A DNA stretch of 64,000 nt from Xiheicaenibacterium sp046351325 (GTDB lineage: Bacteria; Myxococcota_A; Polyangia; Polyangiales; Polyangiaceae). Made by a program: the position numbers and the translations under genes. This document shows, piece by piece, positions 40,203 to 46,624 of this stretch (position 1 is its first letter; each line of letters starts with the position of its first letter). The notes under the pieces are model-generated. The model was not told where the DNA came from. It saw nothing but the letters and a program-made list of their open reading frames with translations, and did not search any database. The stretch is from assembly GCA_046351325.1 (NCBI GenBank), contig JAXLYR010000018.1, forward strand, positions 106,462-170,461, read 5' to 3'.

Positions 40203-40874
40203 ATGCGCCGCTGGTTCTGGGTCTTCGCTTTGGGTTGGGTCGGTTGCGGGGTGAACCCCGTCCCCGAACCGCCGGAGCCGGGTCTCGACGGAGATCCCGA
40301 GGCCGATGGCTGTGGCGCTTCCTGCGATGGCCCCGTCCGACTCGCGGGCGCGGCCACCGAGTCCGACCGAATCTTCTACGTGAACCTGGACGGGGCCGGC
40401 CCGCCGTTCGAGGTCGCCGTCGCCCCCGACGGCACCTACCAATTCCAATCCGACGCTCAGCCTGGTGACGAGGTTCGCATTCAGCCTCGCCGCGGCTCGC
40501 TGCGTGGCGAGCCTGCAGATTTCCTCGTCGTCGACGCGGGCGCTCTCTCGCTGGCGCCGCGCCCGCTCGCCGATTGCTTCCAGGCTCCCGCCGAGATCGC
40601 GGTCGACTTCAGCTCGATTGGCTCGTACCGCGCCAGCCTCTCGCTCACGAACCAGTGCGCGAGCGAGCTCACGATCGCGTCGATCGGCGCGCGCACCCCG
40701 ACTACGGAGTTCGCGGTGAGCGCGCCCGCTACACCGCTCGCGCTCGCGCCAGGCGAGACGCTGAGCGTCGATATTGCCATCACCTCGGAGACCATCGCCC
40801 CCGAGGAGGTCGTCCTCATCGAGATCTCGGCGCCTGTCGTCGACCGGCGCGCCATTACCGTGTTCAGTCGCTGA
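40203..40874 (+). CDS. hypothetical lipoprotein with C-terminal immunoglobulin-like segment
   Basis: A 223-residue protein from the ATG at 40203. The signal sequence MRRWFWVFALGWVGC gives a lipobox Cys15. A Pro/Glu-rich linker, a CGASCDG motif and a beta-rich domain follow. The last 60 residues (TEFAVSAPATPLALAPGET and on) resemble the Ig-like choice-of-anchor or ASH-type modules found on surface proteins. No enzyme signature is visible. The frame is open further upstream, but that part lacks a signal peptide. It is the first of three consecutive lipoprotein genes and lies downstream of a sigma54-like promoter, divergent from the giant activator gene. Confidence 0.78.
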   Translation: MRRWFWVFALGWVGCGVNPVPEPPEPGLDGDPEADGCGASCDGPVRLAGAATESDRIFYVNLDGAGPPFEVAVAPDGTYQFQSDAQPGDEVRIQPRRGSLRGEPADFLVVDAGALSLAPRPLADCFQAPAEIAVDFSSIGSYRASLSLTNQCASELTIASIGARTPTTEFAVSAPATPLALAPGETLSVDIAITSETIAPEEVVLIEISAPVVDRRAITVFSR

Positions 40875-40982
40875 CGTACTTGTTTGTAAATGAATCCCCG
40901 GCGCTACGCACGCTGCGTCGCGCGTGGCCCCCTATTGCCTCTTCGACTCACCGCCAAACCCCGAAACCGATTGGAGCCCGCC

Positions 40983-41681
40983 ATGATCCCGAACCGTGTC
41001 TTCGCAACCCTCGCGCTCGCCTCCTCCGTCTTCGTGCTGGGCTGTGGAGTCGAGATCACGAACGGCAACCCGGCGCCCGAGAGCGAGTGCCCTGACGCGT
41101 CGGATCCCACCGTGCATTACGCCTCCGAGGACCCCCAGACCTGCAAGGCGCTCGACTTCGCGTGCGCCGACGGTCAGACGATGTTCTCCGACGAGGAGTG
41201 CGGTTGCGGCTGCGTCGGGCCCGAGCCCGAAGAGCCGGTATGCCACGACCCGAACGACCCGACTGTGCACTACGTCGCTGACAGCCCCGAGGCCTGCGCC
41301 GTCATCGACTACGCGTGCTCCCCGAGTCAAACGCCGTTCGAGGACGACTGCGGTTGCGGTTGCCTCGGCCCCGAGGAGCCGCCGGCCTGCCACGACCCGA
41401 ACGACCCGACTGTGCACTACGTCGCTGACGATCCCCACACCTGCGAGGTCATCGATTTCGCGTGCGGCTTGGCTCAAACCTACTTCTTCGACGACTGCGG
41501 CTGCGGCTGTATCGATACGGTCTGCGCCGGTCTCTCGGAGTCGCAGTGCCTCGCGAGCTCGGTTTGCGCGCCGTACTATCCCGGTGTCTGCGACTGCGCC
41601 TGTCCGAACAACGAGCCGGGTTGTGAGCACTGCCCGGCGAGCTGCTTCCCCTACGAAGGCTGCCAGTTCGTCGGGGAGTGA
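40983..41681 (+). CDS. Cys-rich triple-repeat lipoprotein
   Basis: A 232-residue protein from the ATG at 40983. The signal sequence ends in VFVLGC (lipobox). Three repeats of about 49 residues follow, each with the pattern DPTVHYxxxxPxxC, then xxDxAC, then CGCGC. Repeats two and three share CHDPNDPTVHYVAD exactly. A final Cys-dense segment (CDCACPNNEPGCEHC) closes the protein. The even Cys pattern suggests a disulfide-locked rod on the cell surface. No named domain is recognised. Confidence 0.82.
   Translation: MIPNRVFATLALASSVFVLGCGVEITNGNPAPESECPDASDPTVHYASEDPQTCKALDFACADGQTMFSDEECGCGCVGPEPEEPVCHDPNDPTVHYVADSPEACAVIDYACSPSQTPFEDDCGCGCLGPEEPPACHDPNDPTVHYVADDPHTCEVIDFACGLAQTYFFDDCGCGCIDTVCAGLSESQCLASSVCAPYYPGVCDCACPNNEPGCEHCPASCFPYEGCQFVGE
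41241..41429 (+). repeat. identical 42-base direct repeats in the Cys-rich lipoprotein gene
   Basis: Bases 41241-41282 and 41388-41429 are identical over 42 bases and lie 147 bases (49 codons) apart, so they preserve frame and mark a duplicated protein module. Confidence 0.88.
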
Positions 41682-41697
41682 GAGTACCCTGTTCGCG

Positions 41698-42195
41698 ATG
41701 TCCTCGCGCGCATCGTTCGGGTGCCTGACCTCCGCGATTGGCGGTCTCGCGATGTTGGTCGCGACGCTCGGTGGCTGCGGCAATTGCCCCTATCCACAGT
41801 TCGCGACTCCGGTAAAAGCCGAGGTCGTAAAGGCCGACTCGCCGGAGACGACCGTCGTCGTGCGATGGCCCGCGGCCAAGAAGGACCCTATCCCCGATAG
41901 CTACTACGGGATGATGAGGCTGCGGACGAGCGATCTCGATCCGGTCGTGAAGTCGGCAGAGTCGACCGCGCCGCGCGAGCTCACGATTCATTTGACCGGG
42001 CTCGACGCCTATTTGGCAAAGAGCCACGAGCTCACGATGAGATTCGATATGCCGGATACGCGGCTCGCGGTCTCTTGCAGCCACCCCGGTCAGCCCGACA
42101 GCTACAGCGTCGGCCTCACCTTGCGCTTCGCCGAGGATGGGCACCTCGCCTCCGCGGAGTTCGACGAGGTCGCGCTGCACGCAGGGGCGCTCTGA
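41698..42195 (+). CDS. hypothetical lipoprotein
   Basis: A 165-residue protein from the ATG at 41698, 16 bases after the Cys-rich gene. A signal sequence ends in ATLGGC (lipobox), followed by CGNCPYP. The mature part is a single beta-rich domain with even spacing of hydrophobic strands (VVVRWP, ELTIHL, LTMRFD, SVGLTLRF), perhaps an immunoglobulin-like sandwich. I recognise no family. It is the last of three plus-strand lipoprotein genes and is convergent with the pseudokinase gene across an 18-base gap. Confidence 0.7.
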   Translation: MSSRASFGCLTSAIGGLAMLVATLGGCGNCPYPQFATPVKAEVVKADSPETTVVVRWPAAKKDPIPDSYYGMMRLRTSDLDPVVKSAESTAPRELTIHLTGLDAYLAKSHELTMRFDMPDTRLAVSCSHPGQPDSYSVGLTLRFAEDGHLASAEFDEVALHAGAL

Positions 42196-42196
42196 G

Positions 42197-42228
42197 CTCA
42201 GGGAGACTGTGGCTCAGGGAGACGGTGG
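42197..42228. repeat. 16-base tandem duplication at the shared 3' end of convergent genes
   Basis: Two adjacent 16-base units (42197-42212 and 42213-42228) differ at one base. The second contains the stop and last codons of the pseudokinase gene; the first lies just beyond that stop, next to the stop of the lipoprotein gene. Confidence 0.8.
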
Positions 42229-43500
42229 CTCGGCCGAGGGCTTGGGCCGCGCGACATCCATATCGACGTCGACCGTGACGAGCTCACCCGGGTCGAGCTC
42301 CACCACGCGCCGCACGTCGGGCGCCGACGGATGCCTGAGCGTGATCTCGTGTCGCCCAGGTGAGAGGCGGAGCGGCTCGCCGATCGGTGTCGTGTCGATC
42401 TGGACGTCGTCGACGTAGACGTCCGCCCACGGGTGCGCGAGCACGCGCACGCGAGCGCTGGCCGTGCCTTGGCCGGGTTGGCGCGCTCGATCAGCGCCGC
42501 GATCGGCGATCGCGAAGCCGCTCGCGACGGCCACGATCACGAAGCCCATGATCGCGAGGCGCACGGCGAGCCATCGCAGGCGATCGTCCGCGAGATCGCG
42601 CGGAGGCGTGAGCTGACGAGAGCCGCCTGTGAGGTGATCGTAGACCGCCGCACCACCGCGCTCGATCCCGTCGCCGAGCGCGGCCGAGAGATCCTCGGCG
42701 AGCTTGCCGGCGGACTCGTGACGGAGCGGTGCCATGCGCTGCACGCTCTTGCGCAAGACGTGTTCGATCGGCTGCGCGACGTCGAGCGGAGGCGGCTCGT
42801 CGTGACGCGCGGTCTTTCCCTGAAATGGGTGCTCACCGAGGAGCAGCTCGTAGAGGATGAGGCCGATCGAATAGACGTCGCTCGTCTTGTCGATCCGCTT
42901 GCCGGCGACGCGCTCGGGGCTGCGATAGAGCTCCTCCGGGCCGGGTTCGGGGACGTCTCGCTCGTCGGGCGAGGCCTCGATGTTGAGGGCGCGCGCGTCC
43001 CAGAAGCCACCGAGCGCGATCGTCCCGTCACGCTGCAAGAACGCGTTCTCCGGCGCGAGCGCGAGGTGAAGAAACCCCGCTGAATGGAGCGCGTCGACGG
43101 CTCGCGCGAGCGCCCAACCCACGGCGGCTGCCTCGACGGGCTCGATGCCGCGGCGCGGGAGTCCTGCGTGCGTCACGCGCGCCGTCCGCGCGCGACGAAC
43201 CTCGTTGATCACGTCGCGCACGCTCGGTCCCTCCGGCGCGACGGTCGCGACGGCCAACCTGCCGTCCACGTCGAAGGTCTCGAGCAGCCCGAGGACGTCG
43301 ACGAAACCCAAACGCGAGAGGACCTTCGCGGCGCGCAGCAGTCGCTCGTGGTGCCTCGGCGCGGGCGCGATGCTCTCGTGGAGCGTGGTTACGAACGCAG
43401 CCCGCTCCGTCTCACGGTGGGTCGCGCGATACGTGACGAAGACGCCGACGCGTCGAACCTCTGCGTCGATGCGATAGGGTCCGATGACCCGCAAGGTCAC
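42214..43500 (-). CDS. membrane pseudokinase with C-terminal PEGA domain
   Basis: A 428-residue protein from a GTG at 43500 overlapping the stop of the upstream gene (GTGA). It keeps the kinase fold: AVDALHSAGFLH, then SDVYSIGLILYELLLGEHPF. The key residues are gone. The Gly-rich loop is degenerate (EVRRVGVFVTY), the VAIK Lys is absent (AAFVTTL), HRDxKPEN reads HLALAPEN near residue 147, and DFG reads GFW. It therefore cannot use the usual phosphotransfer chemistry. A transmembrane helix lies at about 305-330. A PEGA domain (about 347-417, VYVDDVQIDTTPIGEPLRLSPGRHEITL) would sit outside and may bind cell-wall or surface material. It is the last gene of a three-gene coupled operon. Confidence 0.88.
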   Translation of the reverse strand: MTLRVIGPYRIDAEVRRVGVFVTYRATHRETERAAFVTTLHESIAPAPRHHERLLRAAKVLSRLGFVDVLGLLETFDVDGRLAVATVAPEGPSVRDVINEVRRARTARVTHAGLPRRGIEPVEAAAVGWALARAVDALHSAGFLHLALAPENAFLQRDGTIALGGFWDARALNIEASPDERDVPEPGPEELYRSPERVAGKRIDKTSDVYSIGLILYELLLGEHPFQGKTARHDEPPPLDVAQPIEHVLRKSVQRMAPLRHESAGKLAEDLSAALGDGIERGGAAVYDHLTGGSRQLTPPRDLADDRLRWLAVRLAIMGFVIVAVASGFAIADRGADRARQPGQGTASARVRVLAHPWADVYVDDVQIDTTPIGEPLRLSPGRHEITLRHPSAPDVRRVVELDPGELVTVDVDMDVARPKPSAEPPSP

Positions 43501-44933
43501 GGCCGATCGGCCTCGATCAGGGAAGCCGCTCGCTCGCCACTCGTCGAGATCTCGAGCAAGTCGAGGAGCGTCGAGAAGAGCCGCGCGGGCTCGGCCTTGC
43601 GCGCTTCGACGAGTCTTTTCCCTGGGCCTTGAACGATCGCCACGCGGTCGGAGTCCCGGCCGCGCACGACGAGCACGAGGTTCGCTTCTCGATCGCGCAC
43701 GGCGGCGACGAGCTGCGTGAGGCCCTCGTCAAGCTCGTCGCGGGTGCCCGACGCGACGCCTGCGACGACGAGATCGGCCTCGTCTCCTTTGATCGCGGAG
43801 GCCGCGCGCGCGAGCACCGCGCCGCTCCCCGTGACCTCGTGGCTCACGCCGTGGACCTCGTGACGCTCGCCCGTGAGGCCGTAGTGCAAGCGCTCGGCGA
43901 GCGCGGGCTCGTGGATTCGCACGACGCGCTTCGCGGCCTTCACCGCGAGATCGGGCAACGTCGCCGCCGCGCTGGTCTCGACGAGCGATCGAACTGGAGA
44001 TCCGGGGATCGGCGCGAGGCTGACGAGTCGGTTTGGCTCGAACGCCAACACTCGGTAGGTCTGGAGGAACAGCTGCTTCTCGACCTCGTCGGGGAGGTTC
44101 TTGCCGAGCAGCGTCGCAGTAGTCCGCGCGAACGCCACGCCGTCGCTCATGGCGATGAGACCGACGTCGTTGCTGTGCCACTCCCACACGGCCTCGGTCG
44201 CGCCGAAGTCGGCTGCGAGCTCGCCGCGGACACCATTGTAATCGGCGAACCGCGTGGGAAAAAGCGTGCGATCAGTCTCGCCGCGGCCGTAGCCCGCGTT
44301 GAGCGCCTCGAACACCGAGTCCATGTATTGGCCCTCGTAGCCGCGGACGACAGCGCGATGGTAGTGCGGCAGGTTCTCCCAAGTGACGTGGGGCGCGAGG
44401 GCGAATTCGGCGCCCGCGATCGTCGCGAGCTTGGCTTTACCCTCGAGGCGATGGGCGAACGGCTCGATCACCTGAAACAGCGCGCGCTCGTCCCCGCTCT
44501 TCGGGTCGAGCACGAGGTGCAGATGGACCGGGATCTCGTGGAACGCGAGCGCCTCGACGAGCGGGAGGAGCTCGAGCGCGCTGCGCCCGGAGCCCGGGCT
44601 CTGGATGGTGGCGAAGACGTGGACCGAGCACCGCTGTCGCTCGACGAGTGATACGACGTCAAAGTCAACGCCCGCGTGGTAGACCGCGTGCTCGACGATC
44701 CCGCTCACAGGCTCCGCGCTCGTGAAGCGACCGTCGACGAGGGTCGTCTTGACGTGGTGTTGGACGTCGGCGCGCGACGCGCCGGCGCCGATCTCGAAGT
44801 AGAGCTCCGCGTCGGCTCGCCTCTCGAGCTCGGTCGACCAAGCGCTCTCGAAGAGCTCACGCGTGACGGCTGAACCCTCCGGGCCGGCCGCTCCAGCCTC
44901 GCCCTCGAGAAAACACAATACGACGGGCTTCAT
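43497..44933 (-). CDS. degenerate cofactor-independent phosphoglycerate mutase homologue (pseudoenzyme)
   Basis: A 478-residue protein from an ATG at 44933 that shares its A with the upstream stop codon. Motif order follows BPG-independent phosphoglycerate mutase from end to end: MKPVVLCFLEG for KPVVLIILDG, IGAGASRADVQ for IGAGRIVYQS, an inserted iPGM_N-like domain, DRTLFPTRFADY for DEFVLPSVI, RIHEPALAERLHYGLTGE for RIAETEKYPHVTFFMSGG, and DLVVAGVASGTRD for DAIILNYANPDMVGHSG. The chemistry is missing. LDG is LEG, the SEVGH nucleophile segment is absent, SDGGVHSH is QSPGSGRS, VGHSG is RDELDEG, and ADHGN is RGRDSD. All Mn-binding Asp/His sites appear lost. It probably binds a ligand or partner without mutase activity. 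Confidence 0.72.
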   Translation of the reverse strand: MKPVVLCFLEGEAGAAGPEGSAVTRELFESAWSTELERRADAELYFEIGAGASRADVQHHVKTTLVDGRFTSAEPVSGIVEHAVYHAGVDFDVVSLVERQRCSVHVFATIQSPGSGRSALELLPLVEALAFHEIPVHLHLVLDPKSGDERALFQVIEPFAHRLEGKAKLATIAGAEFALAPHVTWENLPHYHRAVVRGYEGQYMDSVFEALNAGYGRGETDRTLFPTRFADYNGVRGELAADFGATEAVWEWHSNDVGLIAMSDGVAFARTTATLLGKNLPDEVEKQLFLQTYRVLAFEPNRLVSLAPIPGSPVRSLVETSAAATLPDLAVKAAKRVVRIHEPALAERLHYGLTGERHEVHGVSHEVTGSGAVLARAASAIKGDEADLVVAGVASGTRDELDEGLTQLVAAVRDREANLVLVVRGRDSDRVAIVQGPGKRLVEARKAEPARLFSTLLDLLEISTSGERAASLIEADRP

Positions 44934-45679
44934 CAGAGCTCCTCTTCGAGGGTCTTTCGTGTGCGGATCGCCTGGCGCGCGAGCTCGTCCGCGCGCTCGT
45001 TCAAAGGCACGCCTGAGTGTCCAGGGACGTAGGAGAGCCCAATATCGTCGCGCTGCGCGAGCGCCTTTCGAATCCGCTCCACGAGCTCCCCGTTGGCCTT
45101 TGCCTTCCACCCGCGGGCGAGCACCCCAATCGCGTATTGGCTGTCGGTGTTCACGAGCACCGGGCCCTCGAGCTCCGCGGCCATGGCGAGCGCGCGCTCG
45201 ATCGCCGTGAGCTCCGCGATGTTGTTGGTGCCCTGCCCGAGATACTCCGAACGCTCGCGACGTCGACTGCCGACGAGCATCACGACGCCGAGGCCCGCCG
45301 GACCTGGATTCCCGGTGCACGCACCGTCCGTGTAGAAGACGACCTTCGGGTCGTGCACGGCCTTCGTCGGGGTGTGTCGCTTCGACGGGGTCTTCGGCGT
45401 CGTCGAGGCCGACGTGCGCTTCGCGCGCGCGGGCCCGGAATCTCCGCCCTCCTTCGCAGTCGAATCGGCGCGCGGCGCTGCCGTGGCCTCGCTGCATGTG
45501 TCGTCCGGCAGGAGCTTCGCGTCGACGATGGCGAGGTTCTTCGCCATCGCGTCGTAGCGGCGCCCGTCGTTGGGCCGGTATCGGATCTCGACCTTGCCGG
45601 CATTCGCGGCGAGCTCACCAGTCGAGGTCGCACGGGCGAACACGGTTTGCCCTCGGAGAGAGGCCCGCACCCACGGCAT
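44933..45679 (-). CDS. rnhA: ribonuclease HI with N-terminal extension
   Basis: A 248-residue protein from the ATG at 45679. The C-terminal 140 residues are RNase HI: VVFYTDGACTGNPGPAG (first catalytic Asp), NIAELTAIERAL (Glu), NTDSQYAIGVLARGWK (Asp) and YVPGHSGVPLNERADELA (His, Asp), so the DEDD site is complete. An N-terminal module of about 60 residues (MPWVRASLRGQTVFAR) resembles the small domain seen on some delta-proteobacterial RNase H proteins, joined by a Thr/Lys-rich linker. The enzyme cuts RNA in RNA-DNA hybrids. The stop codon shares a base with the start of the pseudo-mutase gene, making this the first gene of a coupled three-gene operon. It is divergent from the SDR gene. Confidence 0.93.
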   Translation of the reverse strand: MPWVRASLRGQTVFARATSTGELAANAGKVEIRYRPNDGRRYDAMAKNLAIVDAKLLPDDTCSEATAAPRADSTAKEGGDSGPARAKRTSASTTPKTPSKRHTPTKAVHDPKVVFYTDGACTGNPGPAGLGVVMLVGSRRRERSEYLGQGTNNIAELTAIERALAMAAELEGPVLVNTDSQYAIGVLARGWKAKANGELVERIRKALAQRDDIGLSYVPGHSGVPLNERADELARQAIRTRKTLEEEL

Positions 45680-45802
45680 AGGACCGCTGGGTAACACGTA
45701 GCAAGCGAAGCTTCCAGCTGGGCGCTCTACAGCCTTCGTCCTTTTACCGGTCGCGCGGGCGTTGTAAATGCCGTCATAGTGATTGGGGACTCGCAGCCAT
45801 CC

Positions 45803-46624
45803 ATGTTTCGGCCAGGCCTCTTCGACGGGACGGTCGCGATCATCACCGGCGGCGGCAGTGGCATCGGGCTCGCCACCACGCGTGAGCTCTTGAGCCTCGG
45901 TGGCAGCGTCGCCATCTGCGGTCGCAAGCAGGAGAAGCTCGACGCCGCGCGGGCCGAGCTCGGCGCCCTGGTGCCTGGCAGCGCGGAGCGCCTGTTCGCG
46001 CTCCCCTGCGACATCCGCGAGCCCGACTCGGTCGCAGCCTTCGTCGCAGCCGTCAAAGACCGTTTTGGCCGCGTCGACGTATTGGTGAATAACGCCGGCG
46101 GGCAGTTCCCGAGTCCTGCCATGAACCTGGTCCCCAAAGGCTGGGAAGCCGTCATTCGCAACAACTTGAACGGCACCTTCTTCATGACGAGAGAGGTCGC
46201 GAACGTCGCGATGATCCCGCAGCGGAGCGGGCGGATCGTCATGGTCACAGCGATGGTCGTTCGCGGCTTCCCGGGGATGAGCCACACGGGCGCGGCGCGC
46301 GCCGGCGTAGAGAACCTGACGAAGAGCCTCGCGATCGAGTGGGCCTCGCACAACATTCGGGTCAATTGCGTGGCGCCGGGCAACAACATCCGATCGAGCG
46401 GGACTGCCCAATACGGTGAGGAGATGTTGGAGCTCACGCGTCGCGCGACGCCGCTCAAGCGACTCGGCACTCCCGACGAGGTCGCTCGCGTAATCGTCTT
46501 CTTGGCGAGCTCGCAGAACGATTTCGTCACCGGTCAGATTTGGGGTATCGACGGCGGTCAACCGCTGTGGGGCGACATCTGGCCGATTGAGGACTCCAAC
46601 CCCACTCCGCCGAAGACGCCGTGA
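45803..46624 (+). CDS. SDR-family oxidoreductase, peroxisomal 2-enoyl/2,4-dienoyl-CoA reductase-like
   Basis: A 273-residue short-chain dehydrogenase from the ATG at 45803; an in-frame GTG at 45779 is an alternative. The nucleotide-binding TGGGSGIG (about 17-24) and NNAGG are present. The usual catalytic YxxxK segment reads HTGAARAGVENLTKSLAIEW, close to the HSGAARAG of animal peroxisomal trans-2-enoyl-CoA reductase, which lacks the standard Tyr at that position. This favours reduction of an enoyl- or dienoyl-CoA over a simple alcohol dehydrogenase. The stop overlaps the GTG of the following membrane protein, so the two are translated together. Confidence 0.85.
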   Translation: MFRPGLFDGTVAIITGGGSGIGLATTRELLSLGGSVAICGRKQEKLDAARAELGALVPGSAERLFALPCDIREPDSVAAFVAAVKDRFGRVDVLVNNAGGQFPSPAMNLVPKGWEAVIRNNLNGTFFMTREVANVAMIPQRSGRIVMVTAMVVRGFPGMSHTGAARAGVENLTKSLAIEWASHNIRVNCVAPGNNIRSSGTAQYGEEMLELTRRATPLKRLGTPDEVARVIVFLASSQNDFVTGQIWGIDGGQPLWGDIWPIEDSNPTPPKTP

